This document shows positions 1-7,924 of a DNA stretch of 64,000 bases, piece by piece. How positions within the stretch are numbered: position 1 is the stretch's first letter; the number at the start of each line of letters is the position of its first letter. The translations under genes were made by a program, and so were the position numbers. The notes under the pieces are model-generated. The model saw nothing but the letters and a program-made list of their open reading frames with translations. It searched no databases and was not told the origin of the DNA. Origin of the DNA: Comamonas sp. BIGb0152 (lineage in GTDB: Bacteria; Pseudomonadota; Gammaproteobacteria; Burkholderiales; Burkholderiaceae_C); NCBI RefSeq assembly GCF_024809975.1, contig NZ_JANUDY010000003.1, positions 1-64,000 on the forward strand. Reading direction: 5' to 3'.

Positions 1-66
1 ATCCGGCAGGATTCCTCTGAGTTGCTGAAGCGTGGTAACTCCAGTTTCCCAGACCTGTCCGGTTGA
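1..66 (+). other. Possible C-terminal end of an ORF cut by the window edge
   Basis: Frame 1 stays open from the window start to a TGA at 64-66, giving about 21 residues ending in FPDLSG. I do not recognise it. It may be the tail of a gene that begins upstream or may be chance. Confidence 0.15.
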
Positions 67-92
67 ACAACCTATTGAAACATCACACCTAG

Positions 93-251
93 GGATCCTC
101 TGCAAAACCCTCGCCAAGCGGGATGGACGCGGATCGGGATGAGGCGCAAGGCGTCTTTTGCAGTCAATAGCGAGCTATTGACAAGGAAGACAACGCAGCG
201 GATCGCCCGAGCCCGCGTTCAGACCACGGCAGGGAGTTTTGCAGAGGGTCC
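93..251. mobile_element. MITE-like non-autonomous element with CTAG target duplication
   Basis: The element is 159 bp. Its left terminus GGATCCTCTGCAAAAC (93-108) is matched by the right terminus at 236-251, whose reverse complement GGACCCTCTGCAAAAC differs at one base. CTAG at 89-92 and CTAG at 252-255 flank it exactly, as a 4-bp target duplication would. Short YTAR-type duplications are known for IS5-family elements, so mobilisation by an IS5-like transposase is inferred. It has no coding capacity. Related copies or fragments lie at 22387-22450, 35853-36009 and 49432-49500. Confidence 0.75.
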
Positions 252-390
252 CTAGTGGTAGCCACCGTACAGGCGCGACGCGCAGGGGCCTCGGCGGTCT
301 TTGTGCTGCTGGGCCTGGGGGTGGGATCGCTCACCTTGCTGCTACCGCTCAAATCCAAGCGGCTGAACGCCGTCGCCATGGCCGCCCTAT
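252..390 (+). pseudogene. Possible transporter C-terminal remnant
   Basis: Right of the MITE a plus-strand frame encodes one hydrophobic stretch (FVLLGLGVGSLTLLLPL) followed by basic residues KSKR, as in the last membrane helix and tail of an MFS-type carrier. There is no start or upstream part, because the MITE and unrelated sequence precede it. The frame then runs antisense through the LysR gene. The family call is a guess. I see no other gene in 391-575. Confidence 0.25.
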
Positions 391-575
391 GTTCGGAGGA
401 CGGTTCGCAGATGCGCGCGGAGCCGCCATGGTGGCACATGCTGAGCACCGCTGGGGGCTTTAAGCGATGGCTCCAGATAGATCCTGTGCACCGCCAAGGG
501 CAGACCCTGCACCTGCTGGCCTTGGCCTTGTGCCTGCCAGCCCCAAGCGTGCGGGCAGTTCGGTACGGGGCGAGG

Positions 576-1514
576 TCAAGCGCCTCTGTCTGCCACTGGG
601 AATGCGTTGGTTTCCACATCCAGCCAGGGCGGGTTCTGGGCGTACATCTCGGCCGTCAGCTCCTTGATCGCCGCGATGTACCAGGAGTCATCGTTGACGC
701 GGTGGCTCAGGATGATCGGCGAGGTGGCGCGCTCATCGTCGATCAGCCGGTAGACCAGGTCCGAGCGCAGCCGCGCCGCAGAGGGCACGATGCAGACGCC
801 CATCTCGGCGGCCACAAGACCCAGGCCGGCCTGCAACTCGCGCACCTCGTGCACCTCAGCAGGCTGTATGCCCTGGTCATGCAGCAGGCCCAGCACATGG
901 TCGGCAAAGCTGGGGCGCGGGTCCTTGGGGTAGACGATGAGGCGCTGGCCGGCCAGCTCGGGCAGGCGGATGCGGCCGGTGTCGGCGGCCAGCGGCGTGC
1001 CCGGCGCAATGGCCAGCACCAGCTTTTCTTCGCGCAGCACGGTGCGGGCCACCGAGGTGTCATTGGTGCGGATACGGCCAAACCCCAGGTCGATGCGGCC
1101 GGAGCGCAGCTCCTGGATCTGCTGGATAGAGCCCATGTCCACCAGGTGCACGTCCACGTCCGGGTAGCGCTTGCGGAACATGCGCACCAGCATCGGCAGC
1201 CCGCCGTACAAGGTGGAGGCCACATAGGCAATCGAGATGGACTGCCGCTGGTTCAGCCCCACTTGCCGGGCCGCGCTTTTCATCTGTTCCACCCGCTGCA
1301 GCACCTGCAGTGATTGCTCGTAGAACAAGCGCCCGGCCTCGGTCAGGCGCACCGGCCGGCTGTTGCGCTGGATCAGTTGCACGCCCAGCTCGTCCTCCAG
1401 CTGCTGGATCTGGCGGCTGAACGGCGGCTGCGCAATATGCATTTGCTCAGCCGCACGGGTGAAGTTGCGGGTAGTGGCCACGGCCACAAAATACCGGATA
1501 TGGCGCAGATCCAT
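576..1514 (-). CDS. benM: LysR-type regulator, BenM/CatM-like
   Basis: The protein is 312 aa. It has an N-terminal winged helix-turn-helix (MDLRHIRYFVAVATTRNFTRAAEQMHIAQ) and a LysR substrate-binding domain from about residue 90. It is transcribed divergently from catB. The 143-bp gap holds a perfect ATAC-N7-GTAT site, the consensus bound by BenM and CatM, which activate ben/cat genes in response to cis,cis-muconate and benzoate. The assignment rests on context and operator. CatR or CbnR-type LysR proteins are related, so the name could be catR. Confidence 0.8.
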   Translation of the reverse strand: MDLRHIRYFVAVATTRNFTRAAEQMHIAQPPFSRQIQQLEDELGVQLIQRNSRPVRLTEAGRLFYEQSLQVLQRVEQMKSAARQVGLNQRQSISIAYVASTLYGGLPMLVRMFRKRYPDVDVHLVDMGSIQQIQELRSGRIDLGFGRIRTNDTSVARTVLREEKLVLAIAPGTPLAADTGRIRLPELAGQRLIVYPKDPRPSFADHVLGLLHDQGIQPAEVHEVRELQAGLGLVAAEMGVCIVPSAARLRSDLVYRLIDDERATSPIILSHRVNDDSWYIAAIKELTAEMYAQNPPWLDVETNAFPVADRGA

Positions 1515-1566
1515 AAGGGAAAACCATAGATATGGGAATGCAGTGATTTTAAGTCATTGTTTTTTA

Positions 1567-1599
1567 ATACTCAAACCATGCACCATACCTGCAAGGTAT
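1567..1599. promoter_or_regulatory. BenM/CatM-type operator upstream of catB
   Basis: Bases 1585-1599 read ATAC-CTGCAAG-GTAT, an exact match to the ATAC-N7-GTAT consensus of BenM/CatM. A weaker half-matching site, ATAC-N7-ATGC, lies 18 bp upstream at 1567-1581, about two helical turns away. Paired strong and weak sites are typical of LysR activation and autorepression. The promoter itself was not located. Confidence 0.7.
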
Positions 1600-1657
1600 G
1601 AAACAAGACCCATTCGGTGTTGGATCAATGGGCCGCTTGCGTCGTTCAATAGCCTCC

Positions 1658-2869
1658 ATGCAAAACACACACCCGCCCCAAGACAGCGCCCGTACTGCGG
1701 CACATACGGCAGCAGGCACCGTTGTCGTCGAACAGGTGGAGACCTTGCTGGTCGATCTGCCCACCATTCGCCCGCACAAGCTGTCGATGGCCACGATGAA
1801 CGGCCAGACCTTGATGCTGGTGCGCGTGCGCTGCTCGGATGGCACGGTAGGCATTGGCGAGGGCACGACCATTGGCGGCCTGGCCTATGGCGCCGAATCG
1901 CCCGAGGGCATGAAGCTGGCCATCGATACCTATTTTGTGCCGCAGATGGTGGGCGCCAACGCCAACCGCGTGCCCGCGCTGATGGCGCGGCTGAACCAGG
2001 CCATCCGCGACAACCGCTTTGCCAAGTGCGCGGTCGAGACGGCGCTGTTCGATGCGCTGGGCCAGCGCACCGGCCTGCCCGTGTCCGAGCTGCTGGGCGG
2101 CCGCCTGCGCGACCGCCTGCCCGTCGCCTGGACGCTGGCCTCAGGCGACACCGGCCGCGACATCGAAGAAGCGCAGCGCATGCTGGAGATGCGCCGCCAC
2201 CAGATCTTCAAGCTCAAGATCGGGCGCAAGGCGGTGCGCGATGATGTGGCCCACGTGGCGGCCATCAAGAAGGCGCTGGGCGATCTGGCCTCGGTGCGGG
2301 TCGATGTGAACATGGCCTGGAGCGAGCTGGAAGCCCACCACGGCCTGGCCGGCCTGGTCGATGCCGGCTGCGAACTGGCCGAACAACCGGTGGCCAGCGC
2401 CGAGGTGCTGGCCCGCCTCAAAGGCCGCTACCCGATTGCCATCATGGCCGATGAATCGCTGATCGGGCCGGCCTCGGCGCTGGCATTGGCAAGGGTGGCC
2501 GGCGCCGATGTGTTTGCGATCAAAACCGAGCAGTCCGGCGGGCTGCAGGCCGCGCAACAGGTGGCCGCCATTGCCGATGCGGCTGGCATTGAGCTGTATG
2601 GCGGCACCATGCTCGAAGGCGGCGTGGGCACCATCGCCTCGGCCCATGCGTTTTCCACCTTCCGCGCGCTGCAATGGGGCACCGAGCTGTTTGGCGCCTT
2701 GCTGCTGACCGAAGAGATACTGGCTACGCCGCTGGAGTACAAGGATTTCCACCTGACGGTGCCCACCGCCCCCGGCCTGGGCATCACACTCGATGAAGAC
2801 CGCGTGCGGCACTTCCGCAGGGACCGCAGCTGCGTGACGGTGCCGGTCGGTGAGCCGGCCGCCGCCTGA
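1658..2869 (+). CDS. catB: Muconate cycloisomerase
   Basis: The protein is 403 aa and belongs to the enolase superfamily, MLE subgroup. It converts cis,cis-muconate to muconolactone in the catechol ortho-cleavage branch. It shows SDGTVGIGEGTTIGGL in the capping domain, the FKLKIG barrel strand with the catalytic KxK lysines, metal-ligand segments (VDVNMAW, DES) and the late AIKTEQSGG lysine. I chose the ATG at 1658. An ATG at 1598 would extend the protein by 20 residues but lies across the operator. catA follows after 58 bp. Confidence 0.93.
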   Translation: MQNTHPPQDSARTAAHTAAGTVVVEQVETLLVDLPTIRPHKLSMATMNGQTLMLVRVRCSDGTVGIGEGTTIGGLAYGAESPEGMKLAIDTYFVPQMVGANANRVPALMARLNQAIRDNRFAKCAVETALFDALGQRTGLPVSELLGGRLRDRLPVAWTLASGDTGRDIEEAQRMLEMRRHQIFKLKIGRKAVRDDVAHVAAIKKALGDLASVRVDVNMAWSELEAHHGLAGLVDAGCELAEQPVASAEVLARLKGRYPIAIMADESLIGPASALALARVAGADVFAIKTEQSGGLQAAQQVAAIADAAGIELYGGTMLEGGVGTIASAHAFSTFRALQWGTELFGALLLTEEILATPLEYKDFHLTVPTAPGLGITLDEDRVRHFRRDRSCVTVPVGEPAAA

Positions 2870-2927
2870 GGCGATAGATGGATAGACAGACAGATAGACC
2901 CCAAGAATTTACGACAAGGAGACTACG

Positions 2928-3863
2928 ATGAGCGCCCCTATCTTCAACACCCCCGACGTGCAGGATTTTCTGCGTCTGGCCAGCGGCCTCAACCAGGACG
3001 GCGGCAACCCGCGCACCAAGCAAATCATCCACCGCATCCTGTCCGATCTGTTCAAGGCCATTGAAGACCTGGACATCACGTCTGACGAATACTGGGCCGG
3101 CGTTGCCTACCTGAACCAGCTCGGCGCGCGCGGCGAGGCAGGCCTGCTCTCGCCCGGCCTGGGGCTGGACCGCTACTTTGACATGCGCATGGATGCCGAA
3201 GACGCCGCACTGGGCGTAGCCAACGGCACACCGCGCACCATTGAAGGCCCGCTCTATGTGGCAGGCGCCCCCGTGGTCCAAGGCTCTGGCCGCCTGGATG
3301 ATGGCAGCGACACCGCTGGCCACACCCTCATCATGCACGGCACCGTCTACGGCGCCGACGGCCAGCCACTGCCCGGTGCGCAGATCGAGGTCTGGCATGC
3401 CAACACCAAGGGCTTTTACTCGCACTTTGACCCCACCGGCGAGCAAAAGCCGTTCAACATGCGCCGCACCATCATGGCCGATGCCCAAGGCCGCTATAAA
3501 TTCCAGAGCATCGTACCCATGGGCTATGGCTGCCCGCCCGATGGCCCCACCCAGGCCCTGCTCAACCAGCTGGGCCGCCACGGCAACCGCCCGGCGCACA
3601 TCCACTTCTTCGTCACGGCCGATGGCCACCGCAAGCTCACCACGCAGATCAATATCGACGGCGACCCGCTGGTGTTTGACGACTTTGCCTACGCCACCCG
3701 CGAAGGCCTGGTGCCCCCGCTGACCGAGCGCAGCGACGAGGCCAGCATCCGCGCCCACGGCCTGAGCGGCCCGTTTGCCGAGATCGTGTTTGACATCCAG
3801 CTCAGCGCGCTGGTGGGCGGTGTCGACAACCAGGTCGTGGACCGCCCACGCCTGGCGGCCTGA
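2928..3863 (+). CDS. catA: Catechol 1,2-dioxygenase
   Basis: The protein is 311 aa. It performs intradiol cleavage of catechol to cis,cis-muconate with non-haem Fe(III). The N-terminal helical dimerisation domain typical of catechol dioxygenases is followed by the beta-sandwich catalytic domain. The iron ligands appear as Tyr164 (GFYSHFD), Tyr200 (MGYGCP), His224 and His226 (RPAHIHFF). A strong AAGGAG site precedes the ATG. The gene lies between catB and benA, so one transcript could carry benzoate oxidation and ring cleavage. Confidence 0.96.
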   Translation: MSAPIFNTPDVQDFLRLASGLNQDGGNPRTKQIIHRILSDLFKAIEDLDITSDEYWAGVAYLNQLGARGEAGLLSPGLGLDRYFDMRMDAEDAALGVANGTPRTIEGPLYVAGAPVVQGSGRLDDGSDTAGHTLIMHGTVYGADGQPLPGAQIEVWHANTKGFYSHFDPTGEQKPFNMRRTIMADAQGRYKFQSIVPMGYGCPPDGPTQALLNQLGRHGNRPAHIHFFVTADGHRKLTTQINIDGDPLVFDDFAYATREGLVPPLTERSDEASIRAHGLSGPFAEIVFDIQLSALVGGVDNQVVDRPRLAA

Positions 3864-3996
3864 CCGGCTGACGCCACGCGGCCGGGGTGCTGCCCAGCAG
3901 GCAGTGCCCCAGCCCCCCATCCTCCCTCCCCTCCCCTTGCCTTTCGCGCCGCCCTCTGCGTTGCGAGGCGGAGCTGTACCCCCAGGAGACCTCACC

Positions 3997-5361
3997 ATGA
4001 CCACGATTGCCTCTACCGACCAATTCGGCGCCGTCGAACAACTGCTGGAAACCGCCCTGCACGACGACAAGGAAGCCGGCATTTTCCGCTGCCGCCGCCA
4101 CATCTTCACCAACCCCGAGCTGTTCGAGCTGGAGATGAAGTACCTGTTCGAATCGAACTGGGTCTACCTGGCGCACGAGAGCCAGATCCCCGACAACAAC
4201 GACTACTACACCACGTCGATCGGCCGCCAGCCCATCATCATCACCCGCGACAAGCAAGGCGAATTGCATGCAGTGATCAACGCCTGCGCGCACAAGGGCG
4301 CCATGCTGTGCCGCAAAAAGCATGGCAACAAGGGCAGCTTCACCTGCCCCTTTCACGGCTGGACCTTCAACAACGCCGGCAAGCTGCTCAAGGTCAAGGA
4401 CGAGAAGACCACCGAGTACCCGATCTCCTTCAACAAGAACGGCTCGCACGACCTGACCAAAGTGGCGCGCTTCCAGAACTACCGGGGCTTTCTGTTTGGC
4501 AGCCTGAACGCCGATGTGCAGCCGCTGGAAGACTACCTGGGCGAGACCCGGGTCATCATCGACCAGATCGTGGACCAGGCGCCCGGCGGCCTGGAAGTGC
4601 TGCGCGGCAACTCCAGCTACATCTATGACGGCAACTGGAAGATGCAGATGGAAAACGGCTGCGACGGCTACCACGTCAGCTCCGTGCACTGGAACTATGC
4701 CGCCACCATGAGCCGCCGCAATGCCGAAGGCACCAAGGCCACCGATGCCAACAACTGGAGCAAGTCGGTCGCTGGCGTCTATGGCTTTGAGAACGGCCAC
4801 ATCCTGCTGTGGACCAACACCCTGAACCCCGAGGTGCGCCCGATCTGGAACCAGCGCGAAGAGCTGGCCCAGCGCGTGGGCCAGGAGCGCGCCGACTTCA
4901 TCGTGCGCCAGACGCGCAACCTCTGCCTCTACCCCAATGTGTTTCTGATGGACCAGTTCGGCACCCAGATCCGCGTGGCCCGCCCCCTGAACGTGAACCA
5001 GACGGAGATCAGCATCTTCTGCTTTGGCCCCAAGGGCGAGAGCGCGCAAGACCGCGCCACCCGCATCCGCCAGTACGAGGATTTCTTCAACGTCTCGGGC
5101 ATGGGCACGGCAGACGACCTGGAAGAGTTCCGCGCCTGCCAGGCGGGCTACGCCGGCAGCGCAGTGCGCTGGAACGACATGAGCCGGGGCGCGCCACTGT
5201 GGATCGAGGGCCCCGACGAGAACGCCAAGAAGATGGGAATGAGCCCCTTGCTCAGCGGCGAGCGCAGCGAGGACGAGGGCCTGTTTGTCTGCCAGCACGA
5301 CTACTGGGCCAAGACCATGCGCCAAGCCGTGCAGCAAGAGCGCGCAGGAGCCCAGCCATGA
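3997..5361 (+). CDS. benA: Benzoate 1,2-dioxygenase, large (alpha) subunit
   Basis: The protein is 454 aa. It is the terminal oxygenase alpha subunit of the benzoate/toluate type and hydroxylates benzoate to its cis-1,2-dihydrodiol. The Rieske [2Fe-2S] ligands are Cys97, His99, Cys117 and His120 (CAHKGAML, CPFHGW). The mononuclear iron site is Asp223 plus His226 and His231 in DGYHVSSVHWNY. A CAGGAG site precedes the start. The stop overlaps the benB start (ATGA). Confidence 0.96.
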   Translation: MTTIASTDQFGAVEQLLETALHDDKEAGIFRCRRHIFTNPELFELEMKYLFESNWVYLAHESQIPDNNDYYTTSIGRQPIIITRDKQGELHAVINACAHKGAMLCRKKHGNKGSFTCPFHGWTFNNAGKLLKVKDEKTTEYPISFNKNGSHDLTKVARFQNYRGFLFGSLNADVQPLEDYLGETRVIIDQIVDQAPGGLEVLRGNSSYIYDGNWKMQMENGCDGYHVSSVHWNYAATMSRRNAEGTKATDANNWSKSVAGVYGFENGHILLWTNTLNPEVRPIWNQREELAQRVGQERADFIVRQTRNLCLYPNVFLMDQFGTQIRVARPLNVNQTEISIFCFGPKGESAQDRATRIRQYEDFFNVSGMGTADDLEEFRACQAGYAGSAVRWNDMSRGAPLWIEGPDENAKKMGMSPLLSGERSEDEGLFVCQHDYWAKTMRQAVQQERAGAQP

Positions 5362-5867
5362 GCACGGGCAGCCACAGCAACGCGGCGGACCACCGCGCCA
5401 TCTGCGCCTTTCTGTACCGCGAGGCGCGCTACCTGGACGACCGCGAATGGGAGCCCTGGCTGGCACTCTACGCGTCTGACGCCGAGTACTGGATGCCCGC
5501 CTGGGACGACGATGACCAGCTCACCGACGACCCGCACAGCCAGATCTCGCTGATCTACTACCCCAACCGCAACGGGCTGGAAGACCGGGTCTTTCGCATC
5601 AAGACCGAGCGCTCCAGTGCCTCGATGCCCGAGCCGCGCACCAACCACATGATCACCAATGTGGAAGTGCTGGCAGAGCGGGCCGATACGGTGGAGCTGC
5701 GCTACAACTTTCACACGCTCAGCCACCGCTACAAGCAGACCGATCACTTCTTCGGCACGGTCTTTCTGACCCTGCGCAAAGTAGATGACAGCTTCCTCAT
5801 CGCCCGCAAGAAGATCGTCCTCAAGAACGACTACATCCGCCAGGTCATTGATGTCTACCACATCTGA
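5358..5867 (+). CDS. benB: Benzoate 1,2-dioxygenase, small (beta) subunit
   Basis: The protein is 169 aa and adopts the aromatic-ring-hydroxylating dioxygenase beta fold (NTF2-like). It is the structural partner of BenA in the hexameric oxygenase. Features include FLYREARYLDDREWEPWL and the C-terminal KKIVLKNDYIRQVIDVYHI region. The start overlaps benA by 4 nt, so the two subunits are probably translationally coupled. benC follows after 17 bp. Confidence 0.95.
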   Translation: MSTGSHSNAADHRAICAFLYREARYLDDREWEPWLALYASDAEYWMPAWDDDDQLTDDPHSQISLIYYPNRNGLEDRVFRIKTERSSASMPEPRTNHMITNVEVLAERADTVELRYNFHTLSHRYKQTDHFFGTVFLTLRKVDDSFLIARKKIVLKNDYIRQVIDVYHI

Positions 5868-5884
5868 CACGCCAGGAGACCACC

Positions 5885-6922
5885 ATGAACAGCTATCGCA
5901 TTGCCCTGAACTTTGAGGACGGGGTCACCCGCTTTGTGGACTGCGGCGCCCACGAAAAGGTGCTGGACGCCGCCTTCCGCAACCGCATCAACCTGCCGAT
6001 GGACTGCTCCGACGGCGTCTGCGGCACCTGCAAGTGCAAGGCCGAAAGCGGCAGCTACGACCTGGGCGACGACTACATCGATGACGCACTGACCGAGGAC
6101 GAAGCCGGCCAAGGCCTGGTGCTGACCTGCCAGATGGTGCCGCAGTCGGACTGCGTGATCGCCGTGCCCCTGCCGTCGACCGCCTGCAAGACGGGCACCG
6201 GCCAGTTCAGCGCCACGGTCAGCCAGGTGCAGCCCTTTGGCGACGCGGCCTATGAACTGGTGCTGGATGTGGCAGACGCCGCGCCCGCCTTTCTGCCGGG
6301 CCAATACGTCAATATTGGCGTGCCGGGCAGCAGCCAGCACCGCTCCTACTCGTTCAGCTCCGCACCCGGCGATGGCCGCATGGCCTTTCTGATCAAGCAG
6401 GTGCCCGGGGGCCTGATGAGCAGCTGGCTCCAGGGCGCCAGCCAGGGCGAGCCGGTGCAGATGACCGGGCCGCTGGGCAGCTTTTACCTGCGTGCAGTCA
6501 CGCGGCCGCTGCTGTTTCTGGCGGGCGGCACGGGCCTGGCGCCCTTTCTGTCGATGCTCGAAGTGCTGGCCTGTGAGGGCTGCAACCATCCCATCCACAT
6601 GGTCTATGGCGTCACCCGCGATGCGGACCTGGTGCTGGTCGAGCGCCTGCAGGCCTATGCGCTGCAGATCCCGGGCTTTAGCTTCAGCACCTGCGTGGCC
6701 GATGCGCAAACCGCGCATGAACGCCAGGGCTATGTCACCCACCACCTGCCCGCCCAGGCGCTGCATGGGGGCAATGTGGATGTCTACCTCTGCGGCCCGC
6801 CGCCCATGGTGGATGCGGTGCAAAAGCACTTCCAGGCCGAAGGCATAGTGCCCGCCAACTTCCATTACGAAAAGTTCACGCCCACCCAGCCGGTAGCCGC
6901 CGTGGCGGAGGCCCTGGCATGA
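5885..6922 (+). CDS. benC: Benzoate dioxygenase electron-transfer component (ferredoxin reductase)
   Basis: The protein is 345 aa. A plant-type [2Fe-2S] ferredoxin domain with Cys41, Cys46, Cys49 and Cys82 is followed by an FAD domain (HRSYSFSS) and an NAD domain (GGTGLAPFLS, CGPPPMVDAV). It passes electrons from NADH to the BenAB Rieske centre. A GGAG site precedes the start. The stop overlaps benD by 4 nt. Confidence 0.95.
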   Translation: MNSYRIALNFEDGVTRFVDCGAHEKVLDAAFRNRINLPMDCSDGVCGTCKCKAESGSYDLGDDYIDDALTEDEAGQGLVLTCQMVPQSDCVIAVPLPSTACKTGTGQFSATVSQVQPFGDAAYELVLDVADAAPAFLPGQYVNIGVPGSSQHRSYSFSSAPGDGRMAFLIKQVPGGLMSSWLQGASQGEPVQMTGPLGSFYLRAVTRPLLFLAGGTGLAPFLSMLEVLACEGCNHPIHMVYGVTRDADLVLVERLQAYALQIPGFSFSTCVADAQTAHERQGYVTHHLPAQALHGGNVDVYLCGPPPMVDAVQKHFQAEGIVPANFHYEKFTPTQPVAAVAEALA

Positions 6923-7716
6923 ACGCGCCCCTGCACCCCGCAAGCACCCAACGCTTTGCCGGCAAGGTGATGGTCGTCACCGGCGCGGCCCAGGGCATTG
7001 GCCGGGGCGTGGCGCTGCGCGCCGTGGCCGAAGGCGCCAAAGTGCTGTTTGTCGACCGGGCCGACTTTATTGCCGAGGTGGCGGCCGAGGCCGGCAGCCC
7101 CAACGCGGCCGGCCTGGTCGCCGACCTGGAAACCTACGAGGGCGCGCACGCTGCGATGGCCCGGGCCGCCGAGCTGTTTGGCGGTATCGACATCCTCGTC
7201 AACGGTGTGGGCGGCGCCATCCGCATGCGCCCCTTTGCCGAGTTCGAGCCCGCGCAGATCGATGCGGAAATCCGCCGCTCGCTGATGCCCACCTTGTATG
7301 CCTGCCATGCCGTGCTGCCGCACCTGCTGGCGCGCGGCGGCGGGAGCATCGTCAATGTGTCGTCCAACGCCACGCGGGGCATTCGCCGGGTGCCGTACTC
7401 GGCGGCCAAGGGCGGCGTCAATGCCTTGACGCAATCGCTGGCGATGGAATACGCGCCGCAGAACATCCGCGTCGTCGCCTCTGCCCCCGGCGGCACCAAC
7501 GCGCCACCCCGGCGTGTGCCGCGCAATGCCGCGGGCGACAGCCCGCAGGAGCAGACCTGGATGCGCGAGGCCGTGCAGCAGGTGACCGAGTCGAACTACT
7601 TCAAGCGCTACGGCAGCCTCGATGACCAGATCGGCCCGATCCTGTTTCTGGCCTCCGACGAGGCGGCCTATATCACCGGGGCGGTACTGCCCGTGGCCGG
7701 TGGCGACAACGGCTGA
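6919..7716 (+). CDS. benD: Benzoate cis-diol dehydrogenase (SDR)
   Basis: The protein is 265 aa and is a short-chain dehydrogenase. It oxidises and decarboxylates the benzoate cis-diol (1,2-dihydroxycyclohexa-3,5-diene-1-carboxylate) to catechol with NAD+. The cofactor motif is TGAAQGIGRG. The active site is Ser148/149 with Tyr160-x3-Lys164 (YSAAK). Its place directly after benABC identifies the substrate. Confidence 0.93.
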   Translation: MNAPLHPASTQRFAGKVMVVTGAAQGIGRGVALRAVAEGAKVLFVDRADFIAEVAAEAGSPNAAGLVADLETYEGAHAAMARAAELFGGIDILVNGVGGAIRMRPFAEFEPAQIDAEIRRSLMPTLYACHAVLPHLLARGGGSIVNVSSNATRGIRRVPYSAAKGGVNALTQSLAMEYAPQNIRVVASAPGGTNAPPRRVPRNAAGDSPQEQTWMREAVQQVTESNYFKRYGSLDDQIGPILFLASDEAAYITGAVLPVAGGDNG

Positions 7717-7759
7717 GCGCTCCCCCGCCGCCAACCGCCCTGCCCACTCATAAAAAAGT

Positions 7760-7894
7760 ACAGCCCGCGCCAGTGCAGCACTGCATGCGGCATGGACGGC
7801 GGTGGGTGCACACATGCTGGGCGGCGTGCCCGGCTACATCGTGGAGATCAAGGCCATTGCAGTAATACCGGCCCATGAAGCCAAACCGGGCTGA
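7760..7894 (+). pseudogene. RidA-family C-terminal remnant
   Basis: A frame ending in TGA at 7892-7894 reads ASAALHAAWTAVGAHM, then VPGYIVEIKAIAV. This is the order of elements at the C-terminus of RidA/YjgF enamine deaminases, but the usual loop between the two parts is missing and there is no start codon region. It sits in the 208-bp gap between benD and the transporter gene. I infer a decayed RidA gene with an internal deletion. Confidence 0.45.
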
Positions 7895-7924
7895 ACAACC
7901 CAGCCCTTATAAAAGGAGACAGAG

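Noticed and set aside
164..619. 151-codon minus-strand frame at the window start
   Set aside because: It crosses the MITE and the LysR 3' end, is rich in Ser/Arg/Cys and has no recognisable motif.
3802..5466. Long open frame on the minus strand opposite catA and benA
   Set aside because: It is the antisense of well-recognised catA/benA codons in GC-rich DNA, with low-complexity Ala/Gly/Val/His composition and no family motif.
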